Notes: generated by a model from the letters alone, not told the origin. 64,000 nucleotides of DNA from Roseovarius spongiae (GCF_003651245.1 NZ_RAPE01000001.1:1302001-1366000), one strand, 5' to 3'. Numbered from the stretch's first letter, positions 45,041 through 54,692 are shown. A program made the numbers and translations.

Positions 45041-45552
45041 ATCGATCGCACTTTCTACCTACAAAATTCAGACTGAGTACGGAACCATCGATGAATCGAT
45101 TTGGCACAGCGTCTCCCGCAGAGCATTATATCCTGAAATCATGAAGTTTTCGAAAGAAAAGTCATAGGCCGTACGAAACGTCTACACCAGTCCGCTGGTC
45201 GCCATTCGCCTTGCCGAGGCTGTGGGCACGACGATTCCTGAGTGCGCCTCCGGGGAAAGACTGGAAAGTCCGCACTACGGTCGCGTTGCAAATCCCGCTT
45301 TCTGCGCATTGCGACAGTTCATGCATCCCGGTGTTAACGGCGGAGTAAAAGCCGGCCACGTGGCGGCGCAAGACCAGCCCAGTGGCGGGAGCCAAGCCCC
45401 AAGGTCGTTCTGCATTGCCACCAGATTTGGCCGGGCGGTGAAGTCTATGGCCGTTTTATTTCGGTTAGGTGATCGTCGTAAGGTCGTGAGCGTTGAGACG
45501 TATTGCAGGCCATTCTTGCCGACCCACAGAACGACAACGGACTGTTCCAGAC
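45041..45552. other. gene-poor gap
   Basis: This 512-base region has only short frames lacking homology I can name, including a 156-codon plus-strand frame and a 77-codon minus-strand frame that show no domain or ribosome binding site. The part near 45041-45170 is AT-rich and may contain the promoter of the VPLPA-CTERM gene. Confidence 0.45.
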
Positions 45553-46548
45553 CTACCCTTGGCGCAAATCGGTCAAGACGTCCGCCGCAATTTGGAACGA
45601 TCGCACCCGCGCGGCGTGGTCGTGGATCATCCCTGTTACCATCAATTCATCCGGTTGAAAGGTTTCGATCAAGCGACCCAACTGTTCCTTGATCGTCGCA
45701 GCTGTTCCGGTTGCGGAGCACGACAGCGCATGCTTCACACCAGCCAGAACCCGCGCCGGAACTTGGGCTGCGAGATCATGTGTCGGATGCGGCAGTTTTC
45801 CCGGATTTCCAGTGCGAAGTTTCGCAAATGCGAGGAATTGGGATGAGCGCAAATAGTCCGCTTCGGCATCGGTTTGTGCTGCGCAAACTCCGGCCGCCAT
45901 CATCGCGTAAGGCCGCTCCAAGTGCTCAGAGGGCTGGAACGAAGTACGGTAAATCGCCAACGCCTCCGCCAGCATGTCCGGCGCAAAATGCGACGCGAAG
46001 GCGTAAGGCAACCCAAGATGGGCAGCCAATCGAGCGCCATAAAGGCTTGATCCGAGGATCCAGACCGGTACGTGAGTCCCGCCGCCGGGAATGGCCCGCA
46101 CAGGGGCATTGTCCGGCATGTCGCCAAGATAGCCAATAAGCTCCTGCACATCCTGCGGGAAACTGTCGTCAGGCGCCATATGCCGCCGCAAAGCGCGGGC
46201 TGTCGCCATGTCGGTTCCCGGTGCGCGTCCCAGACCAAGGTCGATCCTGTCAGGATACAGCGTCGCCAGGGTGCCGAACTGCTCTGCAACAACCAGGGGC
46301 GCATGGTTGGGCAACATGATCCCGCCAGCACCAACGCGCATCGATTTCGTTGCGCCCGCCACATGGCCGATCACAACGGAGGTCGCCGCACTGGCGATTC
46401 CCGGCATGTTGTGATGCTCGGCCAGCCAAAAACGATGATACCCTGCCTCCTCGGCTGCTTGGGCCAGTTCAACGGTGTTGGCCAGGGCGTCCGCCACGTT
46501 CTTGCCTTCGGGGACGGGCGAAAGATCCAGCAGTGAGAAATGTTGCAT
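45553..46548 (-). CDS. LLM-class flavin-dependent monooxygenase (luciferase-like)
   Basis: The 331-aa protein has the bacterial luciferase-like N terminus ([43 protein letters not shown]) and [16 protein letters not shown], as in YhbW-type oxidoreductases of about 330 aa. It uses reduced FMN and oxygen on an unknown substrate. ATG 46548 fits the family start better than the upstream codon. It is a single gene facing no obvious partner. Confidence 0.9.
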   Translation of the reverse strand: MQHFSLLDLSPVPEGKNVADALANTVELAQAAEEAGYHRFWLAEHHNMPGIASAATSVVIGHVAGATKSMRVGAGGIMLPNHAPLVVAEQFGTLATLYPDRIDLGLGRAPGTDMATARALRRHMAPDDSFPQDVQELIGYLGDMPDNAPVRAIPGGGTHVPVWILGSSLYGARLAAHLGLPYAFASHFAPDMLAEALAIYRTSFQPSEHLERPYAMMAAGVCAAQTDAEADYLRSSQFLAFAKLRTGNPGKLPHPTHDLAAQVPARVLAGVKHALSCSATGTAATIKEQLGRLIETFQPDELMVTGMIHDHAARVRSFQIAADVLTDLRQG

Positions 46549-47009
46549 GCGGGTACTCCTTACCACGTCATGTAGGTGGTCGTTGCGCCCGGACCAAGGC
46601 CGGTCAAGGCTCGGGCGTTGCGATTTGTCGGGCTCGGATCGTCAGGCGGATATGACGAATTTTTCCAACAGTCTGCCGACCTCCGCAGTCACGTACTACG
46701 CCGCAATGCAGCTGCACCAGACCGGCCATTATTGAAACGCGCAGTAGTTTGATCTGTTGATTGTCGCTGGGCGGAACATAGCGGCTTCAGGTTTCGGATC
46801 GGGTCCGCGCGAAAGCCTGGCGCGGAGAGAAACACGGCCTGAAATCAGATGAGAACTGCTTTCCTACGGGCGCTTTCAGGTAGCGTACCCCGACTGCGTC
46901 CTGTCAACTACCGCAATTTCGGTTTGTTCGCTCATGGTTTCTGCGCGCACTTCATAATTGGCTGCGCCCCCGGACTTGCCAAGGGCGCTGATTGTAGTTG
47001 GAACAGGTA
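46549..47009. other. gap between monooxygenase and fasciclin genes
   Basis: This 461-base region holds no supported gene. A minus-strand mini-frame starting at 46935 (MSEQTEIAVVDRTQ...) ends after 19 codons and is too short to interpret. No hairpin terminator was obvious by eye. Confidence 0.45.
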
Positions 47010-47522
47010 TCAGTGACAGTCAGGACGCGTACCAGGCAGCAGCACCTTGTCGACCACGTGGATCACGCCGTTATCAGCCTGAATGTCCGCGATAATGACG
47101 TTGGCCATCTGACCTGTGCCGTCGGCGATCGTCACTCCGCTTGCCGATTTGGTTATGCACAGACGCTCACTTTTCAGAATTGGCTTGAAGTAGTTCGAAC
47201 CGACCGGAATCGCCGAAGACTGTAGGTTGCGGTCATCGACGTGGTACAGCAGAACATTGGTCAGTTGACCCTTGTTTTCCGGCTGCAACAGGGATTCGAC
47301 GGTGCCCGCGGGCAGCGCCGCGAAGGCGTCGTTGACGGGTGCGTAGACTGTGAACGGGCCGGGGCCGGAAAGGGTCTCGGCCAGACCGGCGGCGGACACG
47401 GCGGCAACGAGGGTCGAGAAGCGCTCATCCCCCGCGGCGATTTCGACGATGTTTTCCGCAGCGGCGGCGGCGCCGGCAACGGCGAAGGCGGCGGCGGCAA
47501 TGGTGGTCTTGATGTTGAACAT
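47010..47522 (-). CDS. fasciclin (FAS1) domain protein, secreted
   Basis: The 170-aa protein has a signal peptide (FNIKTTIAAAAFAVAGAAAAA) and one FAS1 domain with its two conserved blocks: FTVYAPVNDAFAALPAGTVESLL and a C-terminal VIIADIQADNGVIHVVDKVLLP. Single-domain secreted fasciclins serve in adhesion or unknown envelope roles. It follows the chrR gene on the same strand, with a strong hairpin between them. Redox-linked ECF regulons often include fasciclin genes, but control here is not shown. Confidence 0.9.
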   Translation of the reverse strand: MFNIKTTIAAAAFAVAGAAAAAENIVEIAAGDERFSTLVAAVSAAGLAETLSGPGPFTVYAPVNDAFAALPAGTVESLLQPENKGQLTNVLLYHVDDRNLQSSAIPVGSNYFKPILKSERLCITKSASGVTIADGTGQMANVIIADIQADNGVIHVVDKVLLPGTRPDCH

Positions 47523-47653
47523 GGGTCTGTACCTCTGTTGAAATAGTGTTGCGTGGTCGAGTAACAGGGATACGCAGCAGCCGGGAAAGCGGATCATGCA
47601 ATCACGTTTTTGTTATGAAAAACAATTGGATGGGTTGGAACGGACGCAATGAC

Positions 47654-47692
47654 GCCGCCTGCCCGAACTCCTTTCGGAGTTGGGCAGGTGGC
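47654..47692 (-). terminator. strong stem-loop downstream of rpoE-chrR
   Basis: Complementary arms around a TTTC loop (inner arms AACTCC and GGAGTT, outer CCTGCCC and GGGCAGG, with one bulge and one mismatch) lie just after the chrR stop. No T-run is present, so termination may need Rho or be partial. Confidence 0.55.
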
Positions 47693-47710
47693 GCGTGCTG
47701 AAACAGGCCG

Positions 47711-48352
47711 TCAGATGCGCAGCAGGGGTTGCAACAGGCGCGGGATCAGGCTGTTGAAGCGAAGCGGTGCGTCGGTCGCGGCCAGGCAGATGCAGGGCGC
47801 GCCCGGCTCCGCGACAGGCGTGTGTTCCAAGGTGTCATCGGCGACCTCTATGTCGCCGACACCGAACCGGCCGGTCTCGTCGCTGAACGCGCCCTGCAAC
47901 ACCAGCGTCAGCTCGATCCCATTGTGGCCATGATCCGGAACGGCCTTGCCGGGCGGAATGTAGAGCAGGCGCGTGCTGCCATCATCGCCCCAGTGCAAGA
48001 GCGTCTGGCGCACGCCGCCACCGACGGATTTCCAGCGCGGCGGCTTGCCATTCAGCGCCTGCATGACCGGACCGGGAAACACGCCCGAGCGCTCAAAGGC
48101 GGGATCAGGCTCCGGCAATGGTGTATCGTCGAGTTGGGCAAAGAGCGCCTCTTTCATGGAGTCGGACACCATCTGCACCGGTTGCTCGTTGAGCAAGGTC
48201 CCTCCTACGGCTTCGTGCGCACCCAACCCGACGCGGCAATCGTCGCAAAGCGAGATATGGGCCGCGACAGCCAGCGCAAACGGCCGCGGCAATGATCCGG
48301 CAGCATAGGCGATTAACATGGATTCCGGGATGTGGTGTGTGATCTGCGACAT
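47711..48352 (-). CDS. chrR: ChrR-type cupin anti-sigma factor
   Basis: The 213-aa protein matches ChrR, the zinc-dependent anti-sigma factor that releases sigma-E on singlet oxygen. The N-terminal ZAS zinc site is complete (His6, then HISLCDDC giving His32, Cys36, Cys39). The C-terminal cupin keeps DHGHNGIELTLVLQG and the EHTP histidine. It starts directly after the sigma factor stop codon, so the pair is coupled. Length equals characterised ChrR. Confidence 0.95.
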   Translation of the reverse strand: MSQITHHIPESMLIAYAAGSLPRPFALAVAAHISLCDDCRVGLGAHEAVGGTLLNEQPVQMVSDSMKEALFAQLDDTPLPEPDPAFERSGVFPGPVMQALNGKPPRWKSVGGGVRQTLLHWGDDGSTRLLYIPPGKAVPDHGHNGIELTLVLQGAFSDETGRFGVGDIEVADDTLEHTPVAEPGAPCICLAATDAPLRFNSLIPRLLQPLLRI

Positions 48353-49009
48353 CTATCGCATTCCTTTTAGTTCATGGCGCAATCGCTCCAGTCCAAGTCT
48401 GATGCGGGATTTTACGGTCCCGAGCGCCAAACCGGTCTGGTCGCTGATTTCCTTGTGGGAAAGTTCGCCAAGATAAGCCTTTTCAACGAGGGCGCGCTGG
48501 TCGGGCTTAAGCCGATTCAGCGCAAGTTTCAGCTGTGTTGCTTCTTGATCCATCGCCAATATCTGGTTGGCGTCATCTTCAACCCGATCAACCATCTTGA
48601 TTTCTTCAGGAATGGGACGGTTTTCCTTGCGCACCAGATCTATCCGCCGATTGCGGGCGATCTGAAATATCCAAGCCGACACCTGTGCGCGATGGGGGTC
48701 GAACTTTTCCGCTTTGCGCCAGACGGTCAGCATGACCTCTTGCGCAACATCCTCGGCTGCACCGCTGCCCAGACCAGAGCGCATGGCCACACCTTTCAGC
48801 CGCGGTGCGAAATAGTCGAACAAAAGCCCGAACGCGGCGCGGTCGCGCCTGTCGCGCACGGCCAGCATCAGCACAGTCTGATCAGAGTATGTCTTCTCTG
48901 GAGGTTGCGGCACGCGGGTCTCTCTCCTGTCGAGAACGGCATGACCGCCTTGCGGCGCGCGGGGGTGCGGTCTGCTGAGTAGAAGCGCGGATGATGCTGT
49001 TTTCATCAT
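48353..49009 (-). CDS. rpoE: ECF sigma factor RpoE (ChrR partner, ECF11-like)
   Basis: The 218-aa sigma factor has region 2 (AFGLLFDYFAPRLKGVAMRSG, then AEDVAQEVMLTVWRKAEKFDP) and region 4 (LKPDQRALVEKAYLGELSHKEISDQTGLALGTVKSRIRLGLERLRHEL). It is paired with ChrR as in Rhodobacter sphaeroides. The first 40 residues are longer than in that species, and the candidate promoter lies so near the ATG at 49009 that the true start may be further in. It should direct transcription of its own operon and the divergent genes. Confidence 0.93.
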   Translation of the reverse strand: MMKTASSALLLSRPHPRAPQGGHAVLDRRETRVPQPPEKTYSDQTVLMLAVRDRRDRAAFGLLFDYFAPRLKGVAMRSGLGSGAAEDVAQEVMLTVWRKAEKFDPHRAQVSAWIFQIARNRRIDLVRKENRPIPEEIKMVDRVEDDANQILAMDQEATQLKLALNRLKPDQRALVEKAYLGELSHKEISDQTGLALGTVKSRIRLGLERLRHELKGMR

Positions 49010-49014
49010 AACCG

Positions 49015-49044
49015 GAAATACGCCGGGTGCATAAGATTAGATCA
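49015..49044 (-). promoter_or_regulatory. candidate sigma-E promoter for rpoE-chrR
   Basis: On the minus strand TGATCT (49044-49039) is followed after 18 bases by TATTTC (49020-49015). The -35 resembles the TGATC-type element of the R. sphaeroides RpoE regulon. The -10 match is weak and transcription would begin close to the annotated ATG. Confidence 0.45.
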
Positions 49045-49048
49045 ATTA

Positions 49049-49078
49049 TGATCCGAAACTTGCTGCAGGACGTAAAAA
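49049..49078 (+). promoter_or_regulatory. candidate sigma-E promoter for the FAD/DUF1365/CFA operon
   Basis: TGATCC (49049-49054), an 18-base spacer and TAAAAA (49073-49078) precede the ATG at 49103. TGATCC is the known -35 type of RpoE-dependent promoters in Rhodobacter. It stands back to back with the rpoE promoter, the two -35 elements being four bases apart. Confidence 0.6.
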
Positions 49079-49102
49079 AGGCAAAGCGAAACAGGAGCGC
49101 CC

Positions 49103-50383
49103 ATGTCACTCGACGCCCAACCCATCTGTCCGCAACGGATCGCCGTTGTCGGTGGTGGAATTTCCGGCCTCGCGGCGGCATACCTGCTGGCTCCGCACCA
49201 CGCCGTGACCCTTTTCGAAGCCGCGCCTCGACTTGGTGGTCACGCGCGCACCGTTCTGGCAGGACGCCGTGGCGACCAGCCCGTCGATACCGGCTTCATC
49301 GTTTTCAACTACGCCAATTACCCGCATCTCACGCGGATGTTCATGGAGCTTGATGTGCCGGTCAAGCCAAGCGACATGAGCTTTGGCGCCAGCATCGACA
49401 ATGGCCGTATCGAATACGCCTTGCGCAGCCTGCGCGGCCTTGTGGCGCAGCATCGCAATCTGGCGCGGCCCGCTTTTCTGCGCATGGTGCGTGATATCGC
49501 GACATTCAATGCGCGGGCCGAGGCGGTGGCGAACGACGACGCCATGACGATTGGCGATCTGATCCATACACTGCGGCTGGGTGATTGGTTCCGGCGCTAC
49601 TACCTGTTGCCGATCTGCGGCGCGATCTGGTCAACGCCCCCGTCCGCAATTTCCGATTTCCCGGCCCGTACGCTGGTGCAATTCTTTCGGAATCATGCGC
49701 TACTGAGTGCGCGCGGCCAGCACCAGTGGTGGACAGTCGATGGCGGTAGCATCGAATATGTGCGGCGTCTGGAACATCATCTGCGCGGGCGCGGTGTCGT
49801 CATCCGCATGGGGGCGCCGGTGGCCTCGGTCGCGCGCAATGGCGTCGAAAGCACGGTGCATGTGTCGGGGCGATCCGCCGAAACCTTCGATCAGGTGATC
49901 TTTGCCTGCCATTCCGATCAGGCGCTGAGCATGCTGACCCACCCTACGCCGCAGGAAAGCGCGGCGCTCTCGGCGATCCGGTATCAGGACAACACCGCGG
50001 TGCTGCATTGCGACCCGGCACTGATGCCGCAACGCCCGGCGTGCTGGTCAAGCTGGGTTTACAATGCCGACACCACACAGGAGGCGCCTGCGATCGGCGT
50101 GACCTATTGGATGAACCGGCTGCAGGGCATCCCGGAAAGCGACCCGTTGTTTGTCACCCTCAATCCGGTGCGCGAAGTGGCTGAAGACAAGATCTACGAC
50201 AGCACCGTTTTCCGCCACCCGATCTTTGACCGCGCCGCGATAAGAGCACAATCGGCGCTCCGAGATCTGCAAGGCGCCAACAACACCTGGTTCGCCGGAG
50301 CCTACACGCGCCACGGCTTTCACGAAGACGGGTTCGCCAGCGGCGTGCGCGTCGCCCGCCAGATTGACGGGCAATTCGCGTGA
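49103..50383 (+). CDS. FAD-dependent amine-oxidase-type oxidoreductase of the sigma-E operon
   Basis: The 426-aa protein begins with a dinucleotide-binding motif (IAVVGGGISGLAAAYLLAPHHAVTLFEA, residues about 11-38), then GGHARTV, and ends with a second FAD-contact segment (TWFAGAYTRHGFHEDGFASGVRVARQI). It belongs to the NAD/FAD-binding group usually found next to DUF1365 and CFA-synthase-like genes in proteobacteria. In Rhodobacter the comparable cluster has been linked to furan fatty acid formation and ChrR turnover; an equivalent lipid-modifying role here is inferred. It overlaps the DUF1365 gene by four bases. Confidence 0.9.
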   Translation: MSLDAQPICPQRIAVVGGGISGLAAAYLLAPHHAVTLFEAAPRLGGHARTVLAGRRGDQPVDTGFIVFNYANYPHLTRMFMELDVPVKPSDMSFGASIDNGRIEYALRSLRGLVAQHRNLARPAFLRMVRDIATFNARAEAVANDDAMTIGDLIHTLRLGDWFRRYYLLPICGAIWSTPPSAISDFPARTLVQFFRNHALLSARGQHQWWTVDGGSIEYVRRLEHHLRGRGVVIRMGAPVASVARNGVESTVHVSGRSAETFDQVIFACHSDQALSMLTHPTPQESAALSAIRYQDNTAVLHCDPALMPQRPACWSSWVYNADTTQEAPAIGVTYWMNRLQGIPESDPLFVTLNPVREVAEDKIYDSTVFRHPIFDRAAIRAQSALRDLQGANNTWFAGAYTRHGFHEDGFASGVRVARQIDGQFA

Positions 50384-51126
50384 GGCGGCCTCCCGAGCAT
50401 GTTGCAGCCTCAACCCATCATGCCCGGCGCGGCGCGCCGGGCCATGCGTTTCTCTACGGCGTGGATTATTTGCTGATCGATCCCGAGACGCGCGGCGGAC
50501 CTGCCCTGTTTTCGCGCAACCGCTTTAACCTGGCCTCGGTGCATGATCGCGATCATGGCGGCGCACCCAAGGCGGGCAAGGGCGTAAGCTGGGCGCGCAG
50601 GGTTTTTGCCGCACGCGGGGTCAGCGGGGCCGATATTCTGCTGCTGACGCAACCGCGCTTTCTTGGCTATGTCTTCAATCCGGTCAGCTTCTGGCTTGCG
50701 ATGAAGGGCGGGGCGCTCAGCGCCGTGATTGCCGAGGTGACCAACACCTATGGCGACCGACACAGCTATTTCTGCGCCAACCCCGGCCGCACGCCGATTG
50801 GTCCGCGTGACCGGATCACGGTTGAAAAGGTAATGCATGTGTCGCCGTTTCAAGAGGTTTGCGGCGATTATGCGTTTCACTTCGACATACGCCCCGACAA
50901 GATCGCCATCCGCATTGATTTCCGCAACGGCGACGCCGGTCTCGTCGCCACGTTGACCGGCACACGCGCGCCGCTGACCAACACCGCGATCATGGTCGCC
51001 TCATTGCGCCGCCCGGCCGGCGCAATGCGAACCATCGCGATGATCTACTGGCAGGCTTTGCGCCTGAAAATGAAAGGCGCGCGCTTTCGGACTCGCCCCG
51101 CACCCCCCAACAACAAGGTAAGCTGA
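50380..51126 (+). CDS. DUF1365 family protein
   Basis: The 248-aa protein has the DUF1365 hallmarks RFLGYVFNPVSFWLA, VIAEVTNTYGDRHSYF and KVMHVSPFQEVCGDYAFHF. The biochemical role is not established, but the family is almost always encoded with a CFA-synthase-like methyltransferase and an FAD oxidoreductase, as here. Overlaps with both neighbours show a single translational unit. Confidence 0.92.
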   Translation: MRRPPEHVAASTHHARRGAPGHAFLYGVDYLLIDPETRGGPALFSRNRFNLASVHDRDHGGAPKAGKGVSWARRVFAARGVSGADILLLTQPRFLGYVFNPVSFWLAMKGGALSAVIAEVTNTYGDRHSYFCANPGRTPIGPRDRITVEKVMHVSPFQEVCGDYAFHFDIRPDKIAIRIDFRNGDAGLVATLTGTRAPLTNTAIMVASLRRPAGAMRTIAMIYWQALRLKMKGARFRTRPAPPNNKVS

Positions 51127-52283
51127 TGCGTTTCCTGACCAAACGAGTGAAGCACGATTTCCTGGACAGCTGCCAGGGCATCCACACCGGCAGCCTGCGG
51201 CTGCGCACGCCCGAAGGTGAAATACATGATTTCGGCAATAGTGGGGTTCTGGCCGAGCTGCATCTGCACGACTGGTCGGTGGTGACTGCGGTAGCGGCGC
51301 GCGGCGGGGTGGGCTTGGGCGAAACCTATGTCGCGGGGCTGTGGGATACGCCGTCGATTGTCGATCTCAGCACCGTTGCGCTGGAAAACCTCGACCGGCT
51401 GGGCGCCTATGCGCATGGCGATTTTTGGAACGGGTTGAAAATGCGTCTTGTCGATAGGGTTCTGCGTAGCAATTCCCGGCGCGGATCGTCGCGCAACATT
51501 CGCGCCCATTACGATGTCGGCAACGAATTCTACCAGCTTTGGCTGGACCCCGGCATGACCTATTCGTCGGCGCTGTTCCAGCCCGGCGATGACGACCTTC
51601 TGCGCGGGCAGGATCGCAAGTATGACCGTATTCTTGACTGTTTGGGACAAGGTGAACGGGTTTTGGAACTTGGTTGCGGCTGGGGCGGCTTTGCCGAACG
51701 CGCCGCCGATGCGGGCCGCCATGTGACCGGGTTGACGGTTTCGCCCAGCCAGAAGGGCTATGCGGACGCGCGGCTGGACGGGCGCGCCGAGATACGCCTT
51801 CAGGATTACCGCGATTGCGACGGCAAGTTCGACAACATCGTCTCGATCGAGATGATCGAGGCGGTTGGACAACGCTATTGGCCCACTTACTTCACCACTC
51901 TGCAGAACCGGTTGGCGGAGGGGGGCCGTGCGGTGGTGCAAGCGATCACCGTGCCGGACGCGAATTTCGACCGCTACCGCAAGACTTCGGATTTCATCCG
52001 CCAGCACACCTTTCCCGGCGGTCTGCTGCTATCGAATGCGATGATTGCGGATCAGGCGCGCAAGGCTGGGCTGGTGGTGCGTGACAATTTCTCGTTCGGG
52101 CAGGATTACGCCCGCACCTGCATCGCCTGGTCGGATCGGTTGCGGGCGCAAGAGGCGCGCATTCGCAAGCTCGGTCATGGCGACGCCTTCCTGCGCAACT
52201 GGCGCTACTACCTCGACATCTGCACCGCCACCTTCGCCACCGGCCGCACCGATGTGGTACAGGTCGAATTGGCGCACGCATGA
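51126..52283 (+). CDS. cyclopropane-fatty-acid-synthase-like SAM methyltransferase
   Basis: The 385-aa enzyme has the CFA synthase pattern NIRAHYDVGNEFYQLWLDPGMTYSSALF, the SAM motif VLELGCGWGGFAE and SIEMIEAVGQRYWPTYF. It methylates the double bond of phospholipid acyl chains to give a cyclopropane or a methylated product. Genes of this type are RpoE targets in R. sphaeroides under singlet oxygen. It shares one base with DUF1365 and overlaps the SDR by four. Confidence 0.93.
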   Translation: MRFLTKRVKHDFLDSCQGIHTGSLRLRTPEGEIHDFGNSGVLAELHLHDWSVVTAVAARGGVGLGETYVAGLWDTPSIVDLSTVALENLDRLGAYAHGDFWNGLKMRLVDRVLRSNSRRGSSRNIRAHYDVGNEFYQLWLDPGMTYSSALFQPGDDDLLRGQDRKYDRILDCLGQGERVLELGCGWGGFAERAADAGRHVTGLTVSPSQKGYADARLDGRAEIRLQDYRDCDGKFDNIVSIEMIEAVGQRYWPTYFTTLQNRLAEGGRAVVQAITVPDANFDRYRKTSDFIRQHTFPGGLLLSNAMIADQARKAGLVVRDNFSFGQDYARTCIAWSDRLRAQEARIRKLGHGDAFLRNWRYYLDICTATFATGRTDVVQVELAHA

Positions 52284-53005
52284 CCCTGGCAGGCAAGTCC
52301 TACTGGATCGTTGGCGTGAGCGAAGGCCTGGGCCGCGCCTTGGCTCAGGCGATGGACAAGGCGGGCGTCAGGCTGATCCTGTCGGCGCGCAGTGGCGATC
52401 GTCTGGCCGAACTGGCCGGCGCCTTGCGAGATGCGACGCCGCTTGAAATGGACGTGTCTGAGCCGGCCGCGGTCGCGCGGGCGGTCGGTGCGGCTGGGGA
52501 GATTGACGGCGTGATCTACTGCGCCGGGCAATATACGCCGCTGAAGGCTCAGGACTGGGACGCAGCCGCCGTCGAGGCGATGTGCGAGGTCAATTTTCTT
52601 GGGGCCGTGCGCCTGCTGGGGCATGTGGTTCCAAGATTTGCCGGCCGAAACCGAGGCCATATCGTGCTGATCGGCTCGCTTGCCGGGTTTCGGGGGCTGC
52701 CCGGCGCCATCGGCTATGGCGCCAGCAAGGCCGCACTGATGCATCTGGGCGAAACCATCTATGCCGATCTGCGTGGCGGTGACGTCAAGGTTCAGCTGGT
52801 GAATCCGGGGTTCATCAAGACCCGCCTGACCGACAAGAACGATTTCAGGATGCCGTTGATCCAGACTCCGGAACAGGCTGCCGATCATGTGCTGGCCGCG
52901 ATGAAAGGCAGGCGCTTTTCAACCAGCTTTCCGGTCCCGTTCTCGTGGCTGTTTCGCGTTGGCCGGGTCCTGCCGCACGGATTGTTCTACCGTATCTTTC
53001 GGTGA
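52280..53005 (+). CDS. short-chain dehydrogenase/reductase of the sigma-E operon
   Basis: The 241-aa SDR has an unusual cofactor loop VGVSEGLGRALAQAM, then YCAGQYTP, LIGSLAGFRGLPGAIGYGASKAAL (Ser and YxxxK) and LVNPGFIKTRLTDKNDF. ATG 52280 overlaps the CFA-like gene. It probably reduces or oxidises a lipid-derived carbonyl in the same response. Confidence 0.9.
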   Translation: MTLAGKSYWIVGVSEGLGRALAQAMDKAGVRLILSARSGDRLAELAGALRDATPLEMDVSEPAAVARAVGAAGEIDGVIYCAGQYTPLKAQDWDAAAVEAMCEVNFLGAVRLLGHVVPRFAGRNRGHIVLIGSLAGFRGLPGAIGYGASKAALMHLGETIYADLRGGDVKVQLVNPGFIKTRLTDKNDFRMPLIQTPEQAADHVLAAMKGRRFSTSFPVPFSWLFRVGRVLPHGLFYRIFR

Positions 53006-53017
53006 TCGTGTGCCGGC

Positions 53018-53680
53018 TCACCATGCCACCGGTTTACCGGCCCAATCGAAGAACCCGCCCGTATCTGCGGCCGACAGCCCATCCATCACCGCCAGCAGGT
53101 TCTTCGCGGCCTCTCGGGACGCGACGCGCGCATGATTGGTATAGTTACGGGTAAAGGCGGTGGCGACCGTGCCGGGATGCAGGGCAACGCATATCGCCTG
53201 TCTGTGGCTGCGCGCCACTTCGATGGCGGCAGTGTGAATCAGCTGGTTCAACGCCGCCTTCGAGGCCCGATAGGAATACCAGCCTCCCAGCCGGTTGTCG
53301 CCGATCGAGCCGACCCGCGCCGACAGCGCCGCAAAAACCGACCGCTTGTCGCGCGGCAACAGTCGCAGTGCGTGCTTGAGCACCAGAACCGGGCCGGTTG
53401 CGTTCAGCGCGAATTGTGCGGCGATCGCCGCCGGGTCGAGCGACCGCAGCGTCTTTTCCGGCCCATGGCCGGCTCCTGACAGCGCCCCGGTTGCGACAAT
53501 GATCCTGTCAAGGGGTTCATCCAGTTGGCCAAGATGCTCCATCACGCTTTGTTCGTCGGTGATGTCGAGCCTATCGACGCTGCGCGACAGGGACACGACA
53601 TTCTCTCCGCGACTCTCGAGATACTGCACAAATGCCGCGCCAATGCCGCCCGATGCCCCCACAACCAATGTTCTTGTCAT
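53018..53680 (-). CDS. CsgA/C-factor-like short-chain dehydrogenase
   Basis: The 220-aa SDR starts MTRTLVVGASGGIGAAFVQYL and has the catalytic motif ALSARVGSIGDNRLGGWYSYRASKAALNQL. It is shorter than classical SDRs and resembles the C-factor subgroup. ATG 53680 is chosen over a TTG two codons upstream. It is the last of three genes on the minus strand (DUF2177, TspO, SDR) and converges with the other SDR. Confidence 0.88.
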   Translation of the reverse strand: MTRTLVVGASGGIGAAFVQYLESRGENVVSLSRSVDRLDITDEQSVMEHLGQLDEPLDRIIVATGALSGAGHGPEKTLRSLDPAAIAAQFALNATGPVLVLKHALRLLPRDKRSVFAALSARVGSIGDNRLGGWYSYRASKAALNQLIHTAAIEVARSHRQAICVALHPGTVATAFTRNYTNHARVASREAAKNLLAVMDGLSAADTGGFFDWAGKPVAW

Positions 53681-53692
53681 GCGCAACCGATC

Positions 53693-54199
53693 TCAGTTCA
53701 GCAAAAGAATCGCACCGTTCAACACGGATGCAAATCCGACCCAAGCGGCATAGGGTGTAAACAACAGTGCGGACAAGCGATCCTGAGGCCACGCCAGAAT
53801 GACGAAGGCGGCGATCAAAACCAGCAGAAGCAGAATGACTGCGAAAGCCAGCCCGATCCAGTGAGCCGCGAAAAAGACCGGCGACCAGGCAAAGTTGGCA
53901 AGCATCTGTGCATACCATACCTTCATCGCGCGTCCCGTCCGATTATATCGCCAAGTGCGCCAACCGGCCACAGCAATGGCGATATAGAGCACGGACCATA
54001 CCGGACCGAATATCCAGTTCGGCGGATTGAACGGCGGCTTGGTCAAGCCCGCATACCAATCCCCCGGCAAGGTAGACACGCCAATGGCCGACCCACCGCC
54101 AAAGACGACCAGTATGAACACCACGAGGGCGCCAATGTCGCCGGCGTTCATCCGCGGATTTCTCAAATGCCCCGCGCTGTTGTCCTCAGATTTCCGCAT
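53693..54199 (-). CDS. tspO: TspO/MBR-family tryptophan-rich membrane protein
   Basis: The 168-aa protein has five hydrophobic helices and the TspO signature WYAGLTKPPFNPPNWIFGPVWSVLYIAIAVAGW with a later NFAWSPVFFAAHWIGLAF. In Rhodobacter TspO senses oxygen and handles tetrapyrrole intermediates, and a link to singlet oxygen defence fits the locus. ATG 54199 has GAGGTG upstream. It follows the DUF2177 gene by 94 bases. Confidence 0.92.
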   Translation of the reverse strand: MRKSEDNSAGHLRNPRMNAGDIGALVVFILVVFGGGSAIGVSTLPGDWYAGLTKPPFNPPNWIFGPVWSVLYIAIAVAGWRTWRYNRTGRAMKVWYAQMLANFAWSPVFFAAHWIGLAFAVILLLLVLIAAFVILAWPQDRLSALLFTPYAAWVGFASVLNGAILLLN

Positions 54200-54293
54200 T
54201 TGATCACCTCGGTTTTCCGTCACGGCCTTTGATATTGTCAACTACCCTGATTGGCTCGTCAGGTTTGACGCAAGCCCGGAGCGAAGCGCTGGC

Positions 54294-54692
54294 TCAGGTG
54301 AAAGCTCGCGTCACTGCGACTCCGATCCACGCGGAAAAGCCTGTCAGGACAGCCCCCCATGTCAGATCGGCAGCGACCATTTCCAAAGACCATTCGCGCA
54401 ATGTCGCGTAATTGGTGAATTCATATGTACCGTAGGCCATTGCCCCAATCATGGCCCCACCGATCAACGCATTCACGGGGCTCCCGGCCCGCAGTGCCGG
54501 CAGCGACACGAACCATAGCACCCCGCCCACGTAGAACAGGTAGAACACGATCGCTGGCAGCAGCCGGATTTCATCCAAGAGCCACTCGCCGATGTGCTGT
54601 TCAAACAGTGGTTTCATGACCGTTTTCAGCATGACCGCGTCAAGCACAAGGAACGCCGTGGCGGTGGTCAGGTATAGGATTACTATCTGCAT
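54294..54692 (-). CDS. DUF2177 membrane protein
   Basis: The 132-aa protein has four hydrophobic helices and the DUF2177 sequence LTTATAFLVLDAVMLKTVMKPLF, GAMAYGTYEFTNYATLREWSLEM and VAADLTWGAVLTG. The function is unknown. It heads the DUF2177-TspO-SDR run and has a sigma-E-like -35 element upstream, so it is probably part of the RpoE regulon. Confidence 0.9.
   Translation of the reverse strand: MQIVILYLTTATAFLVLDAVMLKTVMKPLFEQHIGEWLLDEIRLLPAIVFYLFYVGGVLWFVSLPALRAGSPVNALIGGAMIGAMAYGTYEFTNYATLREWSLEMVAADLTWGAVLTGFSAWIGVAVTRAFT

Noticed and set aside
45222..45692. 156-aa plus-strand frame downstream of the VPLPA-CTERM gene
   Set aside because: It runs into the antisense of the luciferase-like gene and has no recognisable domain or start signal.
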